Assembly (NCBI RefSeq): GCF_024198255.1
Contig: NZ_JAJVKW010000011.1
Location: forward strand, 186,001-250,000
Direction of reading: 5' to 3'
Source of the DNA: Myxococcus guangdongensis
GTDB taxonomy: Bacteria > Myxococcota > Myxococcia > Myxococcales > Myxococcaceae
Length of the DNA stretch: 64,000 nt
The notes beneath the pieces are model-generated. The model was not told the DNA's origin. It searched no databases and worked only from the letters and a program-made list of their open reading frames with translations. The translations under genes and the position numbers were made by a program. Positions 33,264 through 41,975 of this stretch are shown piece after piece. Position 1 is the first letter of the stretch; every line of letters begins with the position of its first letter.

Positions 33264-33791
33264 TCACCGGTTGAGCTTGTTGAGCTCGTTGCGACACTGG
33301 TTGCAGAGCGACAGCTGCTTGCGGTCGCAGTCCTGCGGCGTCTGCGCGAAGAACATCACGCACCGGGGGTCCTCACAGTAGGACAGCCCGAGCAGGTGAC
33401 CCGCCTGGTGGATGGCCTCCACCTGGAGGCGCCGTCGCAGGTGCTCGCCGTCCGCGCCCTGCCGCAGCCGGAACAGGCTCACCACCGCCGTGCGCGACTC
33501 CCGGTCCGCCTCACCGAAGACGAACGGCGAGTCCGGCACGAAGAGGTCCACGTCCGTCACCCCCAGCACCAGCTGCTGCCCCGGCTCCATCATCGGCGTG
33601 AGCCGCTTCATGATGGCGTTGCAGTGGTACTGCGACCGGTCCTTGTTGAACGCGTAGGCGGGCGTGGTGAGGACGACCTTCGACACCACCGAGGCGGTCC
33701 CCATCTGGGTCGCCAACGGGTCCTGGAGGTCTTTCAACAGGGAAGCAGTCTGGCTTCCCACGGAGACCAGCAGGAGTGTCTTCTGCGGCAT
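33264..33791 (-). CDS. archaemetzincin-family protein with Gln replacing the catalytic Glu
   Basis: 175 residues. The archaemetzincin signature is nearly complete: the HxxxHxxGxxxC zinc site reads HQAGHLLGLSYC (His128, His132), then C-x4-C-V-M and a distal CNQC, as in the CX4CXM-X17-CXXC pattern. The general base Glu of HExxH is Gln129 (CAG codon), so peptidase activity should be lost or strongly reduced. ATG at 33791 chosen (GGTGG 5 nt upstream); 33809 is an alternative. No signal peptide. Confidence 0.85.
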   Translation of the reverse strand: MPQKTLLLVSVGSQTASLLKDLQDPLATQMGTASVVSKVVLTTPAYAFNKDRSQYHCNAIMKRLTPMMEPGQQLVLGVTDVDLFVPDSPFVFGEADRESRTAVVSLFRLRQGADGEHLRRRLQVEAIHQAGHLLGLSYCEDPRCVMFFAQTPQDCDRKQLSLCNQCRNELNKLNR

Positions 33792-33857
33792 CGGGCCACC
33801 GTCCTTCATGCACGCGGACGGACGCGCTGGCTACCGCGTCCCCCCGGAGCGGATTGA

Positions 33858-33928
33858 CTGGGGCGCAAGGATTCGAACCTTGATACTCAGAGTCAAAGTC
33901 TGATGTCCTGCCATTAGACGACGCCCCA
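33858..33928 (-). tRNA. tRNA-Gln(UUG)
   Basis: 71-nt cloverleaf. The acceptor stem pairs TGGGGCG with CGCCCCA; the anticodon loop is CTTTGAC between TCAGA and TCTGA, giving anticodon TTG (UUG, Gln). The T-arm contains GGTTCGAATCC. The 3' CCA is not encoded (TCA follows). A weak TAGAAT -10 element lies about 31 nt upstream on the minus strand. Confidence 0.95.
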
Positions 33929-34148
33929 GCAGGTTCGCACGTGTACTTCTGGCGGCCGATTCTACGGCATCTGGACGGGCTCGGGAACCCACTCTGACGT
34001 CAGGTTCGGCGCGGAAGTGGATCAACCCCGGAAAGAGCCGTCCCCAGGCGCCGAATTCCACCTGGGGTGAATACAATGCTCTGGCTGTATCGGCGGAGCC
34101 CGGCGCTGGCCTGCCGCCGGGCCCCGTTTCAAGGTGATGCAGGGTGTT

Positions 34149-35306
34149 TCAGCCCTTGAGGACGGCGATGGGCGTCAGCCGGCGGACCGGGGTGACGAGG
34201 TCGGCCTCGTCCTCGAGCACCTCGGCGATGTCCCGGTAGACGGCGGGAGCCTCCTCCACCAGGGTCTCCGCCTTGCTGGCGTCGTGCACCACCCGGCGCA
34301 GGGCGTGCGCCAGGGCGGCGGGCCGGATGCGTGCCCGTGCCTCCGTCCGGGAGAGGACCCGTCCGGCGCCGTGGGAGCAGGAGCGGAACGAGCGAGGCTC
34401 GCCCAGCCCCTCCACCATATAGGAGGCGGTGCCCATGGAGCCGGGGATGAGGCCCCGCTGTCCGGCCTCCAGGCCCACCGCGCCCTTGCGGTGGACCCAG
34501 AGCGTGCGGCCGAAGTGCTCCTCCAGGGCCACGTGGTTGTGGTGGACGTCCACCGTCGCGTCGGCGTCGGGGGTGAGGCCGAGCACGTCGGACAGCACCT
34601 CCAGCGCGCGGGCCGCGAGCGCGTCGCGGTTGGCCCGGGCGAAGCGGCAGGCCAGCTGCGTGTCCGCGAGGCACGCGGCGCCCTCGGGGGTGTGCAGGCT
34701 CAGGCCCGGCAGCGTGCCCTCCCCGAGCGCCGTGGCGACGCGGAGGTGGTGGTCGGCGATGGCGGAGCCCACGCCCCGGGAGCCGGAGTGCAGGAGCAGC
34801 CAGAGGTCTCCGCCCGCGTCCCGGTCCAGTTCGACGAAGTGGTTGCCTCCGCCGAGCGTGCCCAGGTGCCGGGGCGCCAGTCGCTCCCACTCGCGGCACA
34901 GCCGTTGGGTGGAGAGGGGGGGTGACTCCAGCTCGACAGGCAGCGCGAGTCCCCGGCCCCGGTGCGTGGCGTCTCCCACCGGGATGACCCGGGACAGACG
35001 CGCGAGCAACGACTCCAGCAGGTCTCGACCGAGCAACGCGGCGGGATGCGCGAAGCGGTACGCGCGCACGCCGCAGCCCAGGTCTCCTCCGAGCGCGCCG
35101 GGCACGATGTGATGCCCGGTGGCGAACACGGAGCCCACCGCGACGCGCCGCGCGACGTGGAGGTCCGGCATGGCGGCCACGTGCTCGACGACATAGGGCT
35201 GGGAGGCGATGAGGCGCAGCTGCTCCTCCGCGCCCGGTGGCAGACGACGTGTCCACGCGAGGATGGGGATGCTCCCAGGCTCGGAGGGGAGGACGCGCGG
35301 GCTCAT
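34149..35306 (-). CDS. rtcB: RtcB-family RNA ligase
   Basis: 385 residues, the compact RtcB form. RtcB joins RNA 2',3'-cyclic phosphate or 3'-phosphate ends to 5'-OH ends using GTP and Mn2+. Visible motifs are HHIVPGALGGDLGCGV (metal-binding Asp and Cys), HLGTLGGGNHFVE, LLLHSGSRGVG, VDVHHNHV and the guanylylated His in SCSHGAGR. Its start overlaps the stop of the RbfA-like gene (ATGA), so the two are coupled; tRNA-Gln lies 220 bp downstream on the same strand. No archease gene is adjacent. Confidence 0.92.
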   Translation of the reverse strand: MSPRVLPSEPGSIPILAWTRRLPPGAEEQLRLIASQPYVVEHVAAMPDLHVARRVAVGSVFATGHHIVPGALGGDLGCGVRAYRFAHPAALLGRDLLESLLARLSRVIPVGDATHRGRGLALPVELESPPLSTQRLCREWERLAPRHLGTLGGGNHFVELDRDAGGDLWLLLHSGSRGVGSAIADHHLRVATALGEGTLPGLSLHTPEGAACLADTQLACRFARANRDALAARALEVLSDVLGLTPDADATVDVHHNHVALEEHFGRTLWVHRKGAVGLEAGQRGLIPGSMGTASYMVEGLGEPRSFRSCSHGAGRVLSRTEARARIRPAALAHALRRVVHDASKAETLVEEAPAVYRDIAEVLEDEADLVTPVRRLTPIAVLKG

Positions 35307-35692
35307 CGCGCACCTCCAGGCTCGGTGACTCCGATGAACGTGAAGCGCAGCCGCGGGATGCGCTTGAGGTTCAGGTGCTCGGCGAGCAGGGAGCGCAGGT
35401 AGCCGTGTGACCTGGCCAGCGCGTCCTGCACCTCGCGGGGACTGGACTCGGATTCGGGCGTGAGGGTGTAGCCGATGTGGATGAGGCGACCGTCCGGTGT
35501 CAGCTCGAACGACGCGAGCTGGAGCCCCTCGAAGCAGGGGTCCGACAGCTCCGAGCGGAAGAGGTGCGCCACCTCCTGGGACAGCGAGGACTGCACGCGC
35601 AGGTGGTGCGCGGAGAAGGTTTCAGAGGACGACGAGGAAGCACCCTCACGCCGACGCGGCGCGCGGGAACGACGGTTCCAGGAAGAAGACAT
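35303..35692 (-). CDS. RbfA-like protein coupled to rtcB
   Basis: 129 residues. After a basic Ser/Arg tail the sequence follows ribosome-binding factor A: SSLSQEVAHLFRSELSDP at the start of the KH fold, TPDGRLIHIGYTL, and LLAEHLNLKRIPRLRFTFIG at the end. RbfA assists 30S subunit maturation near the 3' end of 16S rRNA. Canonical rbfA normally sits with infB/truB, absent here, so this is probably a paralogue. Translational coupling to rtcB hints at rRNA or ribosome repair. Confidence 0.7.
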   Translation of the reverse strand: MSSSWNRRSRAPRRREGASSSSSETFSAHHLRVQSSLSQEVAHLFRSELSDPCFEGLQLASFELTPDGRLIHIGYTLTPESESSPREVQDALARSHGYLRSLLAEHLNLKRIPRLRFTFIGVTEPGGAR

Positions 35693-36272
35693 GAGTGGAC
35701 GCAAGGATTTCCAGCCGAGCCACGTGCGACGGGGTGTCGGGGCTCACGCGCCCGAGCACACCCGTGTCACGTCGTCGGATTGCACGGTGACAATGGCTTC
35801 ACGCCCTGCCCTGCCGTCCGGAAACCGTCCCGCTTCGTCCCACCCAGCATCGATGGCGGATGAGGAAGCGGTGCTCAGTCTCCGAGGGAGGCGCACGACG
35901 CGAAGCGACCCGAGACACCGTTGAGCGCAGTCCCCATGGCACACCTCCCGCCGCGCACGGACACATCCGCCACGGACCTGACTGGATTCACGTCTCACGC
36001 GAGGAGGCGCTCATCGCCTGCCCGCGTTCCACTCCGGACGCGGACGATGAATCGGACGCCGTCCTGACAGCGGTGCTCGAGCGCGTCGCGCCCTCCTCGT
36101 GGGAGGGGCTGTCGTCTCCTGGCGGACAGCTCACGGCGTCGTCTTCACGAGCGAGCCGCGCGGATGTCCGCTGGTGGCCACCACTTCTTTCCACCATCCG
36201 ACGAGGAGCCCCCAGTGGGATTGGCCCGCCCGCACCTTGCTGCCTACGCAGCAGGAGCGCGAGGGCGAACAC
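35693..36272. other. 580-bp intergenic region
   Basis: Lies between divergent rbfA-like and flavoprotein genes. A 77-codon reading frame (35691-35924, plus) has Arg/Ser/Pro composition like out-of-frame DNA and is not called. No hairpin or repeat stands out; promoters for both genes are expected here. Confidence 0.4.
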
Positions 36273-37664
36273 ATGGCGGAAGTCTTCGATGTGGTGGTGA
36301 TTGGTGGCGGGCCCACGGGAGAGAACGCGGGAGCGCGAGCCGCCGCGGCCGGGTTGTCGGTGGCCCTGGTGGAGCACGAGCTGCTCGGTGGTGAGTGCTC
36401 GTACTGGGCCTGCATCCCGAGCAAGGCGCTCCTGCGTCCGGGCGACGCGCTGTGGATGGCGAAGCAGGTGCCCGGCGCGAGGGAGACCCTCAAGGGGCCG
36501 CTGGTGGCGAGCGCGGTGCTCGAGCACCGCGACGCGATGGTCAGCCATTACAAGGACGACTCGCAGTTGAAGTGGGCGGAGGGCGCGAAGCTGAAGGTGG
36601 TGCGTGGCCACGGCAAGCTCGCCGGTCCGCGCAAGGTGCGCGTGGAGGCCAGGGACGGCGGCGTGAGCGAGTTGGAGGCCCGACGCGCCGTGGTGCTGGC
36701 CACGGGCAGCCGGCCTCGCATCCCAGACATCCCGGGCCTGAAGGAGGCGCGGCCCTGGGACAACCGCGAGGGCACGGCGGCCAAGCAGGTCCCCCGGCGA
36801 CTGTTGGTGCTGGGAGGCGGCGCGGTCGCGGTGGAGCTGGCGCAGGCGTGGCGCTCGCTGGGCTCCGAGGTGACGCTGGTGGAGCGCGGCAAGGCGCTCC
36901 TGTCCCGCTTCGAGCCCTTCGTGGGAGAGCAGGTGGTCCAGGCGCTGCGCGAGGACGGCGTGAAGGTGGTGATGGGCGCCACCGTCACCCACGTGAGCCG
37001 GCCCGGAGGCCAGGGCGAGGTGACGGTGAAGCTGTCGACGGGCGAGGAGCTCCGCGCGGACGCGCTGCTGGTGGGCATGGGCCGCGTGCCCCGCACGGAC
37101 GCGCTGGGCCTGGAGACGGTGGGCCTGAAGCCCGGCGAGACGGTGCAGGTGGATGACCAGCTTCGCGCGAAGGGTGTGGAGGGCGGGTGGCTCTATGCCT
37201 GCGGGGACGTGAACGGACGGAATCTGCTGACGCACATGGGCAAGTACCAGGCGCGCCTGGTGGGCGACGTCATCGCGGGGAAGAAGGCGAGCGCGTGGGC
37301 CGACACCAAGGCCACACCGCAGGTCATCTTCACGCACCCTCAGGTGGCCAGCGTGGGGCTCACCGAAGCGAAGGCGCGCGAGCAGGGGCTGCCCGTGCGC
37401 ACGGTGCAGTACGACTTGGGCAAGGTGTCGGGCACGTCGCTCCTCGGGGAGAAGCTGGGCGGCACCGCGAAGCTGGTGGTGGACGAGAAGCGCCGCGTCG
37501 TCCTGGGCGCCACCTTCACCGGCCCGGAGGTGGGCGAGATGCTGCACGCGGCCACCATCGCCGTCGCGGGCGAGGTGTCGCTCGACACGCTCTGGCACGC
37601 GGTGCCGTCGTTCCCCACCATGAGCGAGGTGTGGCTGCGACTGCTCGAGACGTACGGGCTGTAA
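36273..37664 (+). CDS. dihydrolipoamide-dehydrogenase-like flavoprotein disulfide reductase
   Basis: 463 residues, class I pyridine-nucleotide disulfide oxidoreductase. The FAD-binding GGGPTGENAG (11-20) is followed by the redox disulfide Cys42 and Cys47 in GGECSYWACIPSK. NAD(P)H binding is at LLVLGGGAVAVELAQ, the second FAD contact at LYACGDVNG, and the C-terminal dimerisation domain carries the active-site His in HAVPSFPTMSE. It may be a dihydrolipoyl dehydrogenase or a mercuric-reductase-like enzyme without the metal-binding domain. No 2-oxoacid dehydrogenase genes are adjacent. GAGGG precedes the ATG. Confidence 0.88.
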   Translation: MAEVFDVVVIGGGPTGENAGARAAAAGLSVALVEHELLGGECSYWACIPSKALLRPGDALWMAKQVPGARETLKGPLVASAVLEHRDAMVSHYKDDSQLKWAEGAKLKVVRGHGKLAGPRKVRVEARDGGVSELEARRAVVLATGSRPRIPDIPGLKEARPWDNREGTAAKQVPRRLLVLGGGAVAVELAQAWRSLGSEVTLVERGKALLSRFEPFVGEQVVQALREDGVKVVMGATVTHVSRPGGQGEVTVKLSTGEELRADALLVGMGRVPRTDALGLETVGLKPGETVQVDDQLRAKGVEGGWLYACGDVNGRNLLTHMGKYQARLVGDVIAGKKASAWADTKATPQVIFTHPQVASVGLTEAKAREQGLPVRTVQYDLGKVSGTSLLGEKLGGTAKLVVDEKRRVVLGATFTGPEVGEMLHAATIAVAGEVSLDTLWHAVPSFPTMSEVWLRLLETYGL

Positions 37665-38057
37665 CCCATCGCCACCGGCGTCACGCCGGCGAGCCAGCCC
37701 GCATGCATGTCTGACTTTGCGTCCGGGCGCACAATCCCAGACACCCCCGCGCGCCACGGTCGCGCGGGCGGGCCCGTCATCGCCCGTGAGACATGACGTC
37801 GAGCGCCCGCACGCTCCCTGGCCAGGCCCGTGTGCCCCCAGGTCCGTGAAACACCCTCTCCGCGCCAGGCCCACACCGCCGGACACCCTGTCCTGGCTGG
37901 AGCGCCCCGGCACCCGGAGCCCGCCCCTCCGTCCACACACAGGCCGTTGCCCGGCAGGGCCCCGGCGTGAAATGGTGAACACCTCCCCCGCCCTTCATTC
38001 CCCCGCGATGAACGTCGATGTCCTGGGGCCGTGCCGACACCACGGCCTTCCCCGCCC
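37665..38057. other. 393-bp intergenic region
   Basis: GC-rich, with no ORF of coding character. It probably holds the 3' end of the flavoprotein transcript and the promoter of the membrane glycosyltransferase. Nothing else seen. Confidence 0.35.
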
Positions 38058-39374
38058 ATGGCCCTCACTCCACGTGATTGGGCCCGTCCACCCGCCCAGG
38101 AGCCTGGCCCCGTGACGACCTCGTCCCAGTCCGCGAGTGCGCTCAGCGAGCCCTCCAGCCCGACGACCTACACCTCCACGAAGTGGGCCCGCTGGCTGTG
38201 GTGGCTGGTCCTCGCCGTGCTCCTCGTCGCCGCCGTCGCCGTGGGTCAGCACCCTCGCCGGGGCGTGGACTTCCGCGTCTACCTCACCGCGGCCGAGCGC
38301 TTCATGGAGGGCACCGACCTCTACCGCGTCTCCGACGGCACCATGCCGTTCAAGTACGCGCCCATCACCGCGCCCCTCTTCATCCCCTTCTCCCTCATGC
38401 CCTCGCGCATGGCCGTGGCCCTGTGGAACGTGGGCTCCATCCTCGCGCTCATCGCCGTGGCCCGGCTCACCCGCCGCGCGCCCCATGGCGCGGGCGAAGC
38501 GCCTCCCTGGTCCTGGGGCCCCGCGCTCGCCACCATCGCCCTGCTGCCCGCCTTCACCTTCGAGCTGTTCTACGGACAGGTCGACGTCGTCATGCTGCTG
38601 CTCGTGGTCGTCTCGGCCCTGGGCGCCGAGCGCGGACAGGTGTGGCGCCCCGGCGCGGCCTTCGCCGTGGCCTTCCTGCTCAAGCCGCCCGCGGCCCTCA
38701 TCGGCCTGTTCTTCCTCTGGCGCCGGCACTGGAAGGTCATCGGCGCCACCGCCGTGTTCGGCGTGCTCCTGTGCCTGCCCACCCTGGCGCGCTACGGCTG
38801 GGACGGCACGCTCGCCCAGTTCCAGATGTGGAGCGAGACGCTCGCGCGCACCACCCCACCCTGGGTGCTCAGCACCAACGCGCAGGGCCTGCCCACGCTG
38901 TTCATCTCCCTGTTCTACCCGGGCTCGCTCGAGACGCCGCCCGGCTCCACCATCACCCTGGCGCAGCTGGTCGCCCTCACCGTGTTCCTGGTGGGCGTGG
39001 CCTGGGCCCGGCCCGGTCCCGCGGACCTGTTGGCCCTGTGCTGCCTGGGCGTGACGCTCCTGTCACCCTTGGCGTGGCGGGCCAACTACGTGCTCGCGTG
39101 GCCCCTGGTGCGCGCGGCCATCGAGGGGCGTGTGCGCGGCAACCTCACCCTCATCGGGGTGATCGCCTTCATCGGCACCGTGTTCTCCGACAAGGGGCTG
39201 GGGTTCGACTGGTCGCAGGATGTGATGCTGATGCGCCCCTTCGCCCTCATCTACTCCGCGTTGCTGATCGCCACGTTGTGGCAGGTGCGCAAGCAGGGCT
39301 CGCTGTCGGCCATGACGCTCGGTGACACCCTGGCCCGTCTGCCGCGCACCCTGCGTGGCATGCGGGCGTCGTGA
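38058..39374 (+). CDS. GT87-like (DUF2029) polyprenyl-phosphate mannosyltransferase-type membrane protein
   Basis: 438 residues with 9-10 membrane helices. The first loop contains VDFRVYLTAAERFMEGTDLY and FKYAPITAPLFIPF, the hallmark of GT87/DUF2029 GT-C enzymes, where the Asp of VDF is the presumed catalytic base. Such enzymes transfer mannose or related sugars from a lipid-phosphate donor on the periplasmic face. GTG 38112, with AGGAG 9 nt upstream, is an equally possible start; GTG 38031 is less so. The acceptor is unknown and the next gene starts a separate TonB operon. Confidence 0.82.
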   Translation: MALTPRDWARPPAQEPGPVTTSSQSASALSEPSSPTTYTSTKWARWLWWLVLAVLLVAAVAVGQHPRRGVDFRVYLTAAERFMEGTDLYRVSDGTMPFKYAPITAPLFIPFSLMPSRMAVALWNVGSILALIAVARLTRRAPHGAGEAPPWSWGPALATIALLPAFTFELFYGQVDVVMLLLVVVSALGAERGQVWRPGAAFAVAFLLKPPAALIGLFFLWRRHWKVIGATAVFGVLLCLPTLARYGWDGTLAQFQMWSETLARTTPPWVLSTNAQGLPTLFISLFYPGSLETPPGSTITLAQLVALTVFLVGVAWARPGPADLLALCCLGVTLLSPLAWRANYVLAWPLVRAAIEGRVRGNLTLIGVIAFIGTVFSDKGLGFDWSQDVMLMRPFALIYSALLIATLWQVRKQGSLSAMTLGDTLARLPRTLRGMRAS

Positions 39375-39456
39375 CGCTTCCGTCATCTTCCTGGCCTGAA
39401 AGTGTCACGGGGGCCGGACACCCCTGAAACATGGCGTCGCTATATGCGCGTCAGCC

Positions 39457-40230
39457 ATGTTCGAAACGTTCGACAGCGCCTCCGATGTCGCCTCGGCGCG
39501 CAGGTTCGCGCTCTCCACCTCGGCATCCGTCGCCGTCTTCGTGCTCATCGGCGTCGTGGTCGTCACCGCCGCCGACAAGGTCCGTGATGTCATCAAGGAG
39601 CAGAAGGGCACGGACGTCGTCTTCCGTCCGCCCCCGCCTCCCGTCGTCGAGGTGAAGCCGCCTCCGCCGCCGCCTCCCGCGCCGCCCAAGCCCAAGCTGC
39701 CGCCCAAGGCCGCCCCGCCCGCGCTCGCCAAGGCGCCGCCTCCCACCGCGCCGCTCGTCGCGCCCGCCGCCATCGTCGCCCCGCAGGCCGTGCCGCTCGA
39801 GAAGCCGCCCGAGGCCGCCACGGAGACGGTGGCCGCCGCGCCCATCGCCGTCGGTGGCACCGGCGCGCTGGTGCCCGGCGGCGTGGCGGGTGGCACGGGC
39901 TCCGGCCAGGCGCTCGTCGGCGGTGGCGGCCGCGCGGCCCCCATCAACCTGCCCGAGTCGGCCACGCCGCCCGAGCCGCTCGAGTCCAACCTCATCCCCG
40001 AATACCCCTCCGACGCCCGCTCTCGCGGTCAGGAGGGCATGGTCATCCTCAAGGGCGTCGTCGAGGTGGATGGCCGCGTCACCCAGCTCAAGGTCATGCG
40101 CGGTGACGAGCCGTTCGCCAGCGCGGCGATGTCCGCGGTGCGCACGTGGCGCTTCAAGCCCGCCGTCGTCGAGGGCCGCCCCACGGCGGTCTTCCGCATC
40201 TTCAAGGTTCCTTTCCGTCTCAAGTCGTAG
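39457..40230 (+). CDS. tonB: TonB energy-transducing protein
   Basis: 257 residues. A single N-terminal membrane helix (about 15-37), a Pro-rich periplasmic spacer (PPPPPVVEVKPPPPPPPAPP with Lys-Pro and Ala-Pro repeats, about 55-120), a Gly-rich stretch and the TonB C-terminal domain (about 175-257: YPSDARSRGQEGMVILKGVVEVDG and AMSAVRTWRFKPA). It transmits proton-motive energy from ExbB/ExbD to the outer-membrane receptor encoded four genes downstream. First gene of the operon. Confidence 0.92.
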   Translation: MFETFDSASDVASARRFALSTSASVAVFVLIGVVVVTAADKVRDVIKEQKGTDVVFRPPPPPVVEVKPPPPPPPAPPKPKLPPKAAPPALAKAPPPTAPLVAPAAIVAPQAVPLEKPPEAATETVAAAPIAVGGTGALVPGGVAGGTGSGQALVGGGGRAAPINLPESATPPEPLESNLIPEYPSDARSRGQEGMVILKGVVEVDGRVTQLKVMRGDEPFASAAMSAVRTWRFKPAVVEGRPTAVFRIFKVPFRLKS

Positions 40231-40274
40231 GTCGTCTGTCTCATCCCGCACCTGCCCCCCAGGAGCACCTCGTC

Positions 40275-41027
40275 ATGAATTTCAATCTTCGGGACATCTA
40301 CAACCACATGGGCGTGTTCGCCCTGGGCATCGCCTGGACGCTGATGCTCTTCGCCGTCGCGTCCCTGGCGGTGTTCTTCGAGCGTCTGTTCGTCTTCTTC
40401 CGCTCCCGCAGCAAGTCACGCGTCTTCGCCGCCCGCGCAGGTCAGCTCCTCATGCAGCAGCAGCACGAGGCGCTGGTGAAGGAGGCGGAGGGCACCAAGG
40501 GCAGCCACCTGGCCATGTTGCTCGGCGGTGGCATGAAGACCTTCCTCGCCAAGTCCAAGCTGCCCGCGGGCAAGCTGGGCCCGGTGGAGCTCACCCGCCG
40601 TGAGCTGGTGCGCATCAACGAGCGCGTCAGCGCGGACGTGCGGCGCGGGATGTCCGTGCTCGCCACGGTGGGCTCGGTGGCGCCGTTCGTCGGTCTGCTC
40701 GGCACGGTGGTCGGCATCATCGAGGCCTTCTCCGGCATCGCCAAGGAGGGCTCCGGCGGCCTGGGCGCGGTGTCCGCGGGTATCGCCGAGGCGCTCGTCG
40801 TCACGGCGCTGGGCCTGCTCGTCGCCATCCCCGCGGTGCTGATGTTCAACTTCCTGTCCACGCGCGCCGACTCGCTCCAGCTGTCGCTGGACGCGGCGCG
40901 CAGCGAGCTGATGGACCACCTGGAGGACATGTCGCCGGACAAGCGCCCGGGCACGAACAACGGCGCCGTGGCCACGGGCCCGGAGACGGTGGCGCGCCGG
41001 GAGGGGCTCGATGTCCGCCCGGCGTAG
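40275..41027 (+). CDS. exbB: ExbB/TolQ-family proton channel protein
   Basis: 250 residues with three membrane helices: near 12-35, then in ADVRRGMSVLATVGSVAPFVGLLGTVVGIIEAF and ALVVTALGLLVAIPAVLMFNFL. The conserved Glu of IAEALVVTALGL is present. With ExbD it forms the proton-driven motor energising TonB. AGGAG lies 9 nt before the ATG. It overlaps exbD by 17 bases. Confidence 0.92.
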   Translation: MNFNLRDIYNHMGVFALGIAWTLMLFAVASLAVFFERLFVFFRSRSKSRVFAARAGQLLMQQQHEALVKEAEGTKGSHLAMLLGGGMKTFLAKSKLPAGKLGPVELTRRELVRINERVSADVRRGMSVLATVGSVAPFVGLLGTVVGIIEAFSGIAKEGSGGLGAVSAGIAEALVVTALGLLVAIPAVLMFNFLSTRADSLQLSLDAARSELMDHLEDMSPDKRPGTNNGAVATGPETVARREGLDVRPA

Positions 41028-41415
41028 TCTCACCCCGGAGATGAACGTCACGCCGCTGGTCGACGTGGTGCTCGTGCTCCTCATCATCTTCATGGTGGTG
41101 ACGCCGCAAATCGAGTCGGGCGCGTCCGTGGAGCTGCCCGCCGCGACGAATCCGGACAAGGAGAACAAGGAGCTGGAGCCCACCACGGTGAGCCTGGCCT
41201 CCAACGGGTTCTTCTACCTGGACCGCAAGGAGCTCAAGAAGGACGCGCTCATGGTGGAGCTCAAGGCGCTGCGCGAGAAGAAGCCGGACTCGCCCGTGGT
41301 GCTCAAGGCGGACCGCGGCGTGCGCTACTCCGAGGTGCGCGGGCTCTTCAAGAGCATGCAGGAGATGGGCTTTCCGGGCATCAACCTCCAGGTCGTCGAG
41401 AAGAAGGGCCCGTAG
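41011..41415 (+). CDS. exbD: ExbD/TolR-family protein (first copy)
   Basis: 134 residues. A short cytoplasmic N-terminus with MNVTPLVDVVLVLLIIFMVVTP, in which the Asp of LVDVVLVLL is the proton-conducting residue, then a periplasmic domain. Overlaps exbB by 17 bases and precedes a second ExbD, so the motor may contain two ExbD types, as in several proteobacterial systems. Confidence 0.92.
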   Translation: MSARRSLTPEMNVTPLVDVVLVLLIIFMVVTPQIESGASVELPAATNPDKENKELEPTTVSLASNGFFYLDRKELKKDALMVELKALREKKPDSPVVLKADRGVRYSEVRGLFKSMQEMGFPGINLQVVEKKGP

Positions 41416-41424
41416 GAACACGCC

Positions 41425-41850
41425 ATGGCATTCGACCTCGGAGGAGGAAAGGGCGGCCTTCGCCCTTCGATGAACGTGACGCCGCTGGTGGACGTGGTGC
41501 TCGTCCTCCTCATCATCTTCATGGTCGTCACGCCGTTGATGACCAAGCAGATGTGGATGACGGTGCCCGCCAAGCCGGACAAGGAGGACACCACGCCTCC
41601 GCCTCCGGACGCGCTGCCGCCAGTGGTGCTCACGGTGGACCGCTCGGGCATCTTGCGCATCAACCGGGAGGAAGTGCCGAGGGACCAGGTGGTCACGCGG
41701 CTGCAGCGCATGCTCAACGCGCGCCCGGACAAAATCGTGTTCTTCGACGCGGGCGACGACGTGCCCTACGGCGCCGCCATGGAAGTGCTGGACCTCGCCC
41801 GGGGAGGCAATCTCACCGTGGGCGTGCTGCCTGACAAACTCGCGGACTGA
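41425..41850 (+). CDS. exbD: ExbD/TolR-family protein (second copy)
   Basis: 141 residues. Same architecture as the preceding gene (SMNVTPLVDVVLVLLIIFMVV with the key Asp), but the periplasmic part differs (TKQMWMTVPAKPDKED; RSGILRINREEVP). The two copies share the membrane segment almost exactly and diverge elsewhere, suggesting distinct partner contacts. AGGAAC precedes the ATG, 9 bp after the first exbD stop. Confidence 0.9.
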   Translation: MAFDLGGGKGGLRPSMNVTPLVDVVLVLLIIFMVVTPLMTKQMWMTVPAKPDKEDTTPPPPDALPPVVLTVDRSGILRINREEVPRDQVVTRLQRMLNARPDKIVFFDAGDDVPYGAAMEVLDLARGGNLTVGVLPDKLAD

Positions 41851-41861
41851 GTCTTCCGCGC

Positions 41862-41899
41862 GGCGGCGGGTCGTGACCTCGAGTTTGCGATCCGCCGCC
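41862..41899 (+). promoter_or_regulatory. hairpin between exbD2 and the receptor
   Basis: 11-bp stem (GGCGGCGGGTC with its complement, one G-U pair) and a 16-nt loop, 11 bp after the exbD stop. It may reduce readthrough or stabilise the upstream mRNA so that motor and receptor are made in different amounts. Confidence 0.4.
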
Positions 41900-41975
41900 T
41901 GAATCGTCACAAGCCATCCATTCCAATGCCATCCGTATCGCGTTCTTTACGGCGCGACCGTTGGCAAGGAGAGTC

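Noticed and set aside
35691-35924. 77-codon plus-strand ORF starting opposite the RbfA-like start
   Set aside because: Composition is Arg/Ser/Pro-rich like non-coding frames; weak ribosome-binding site.
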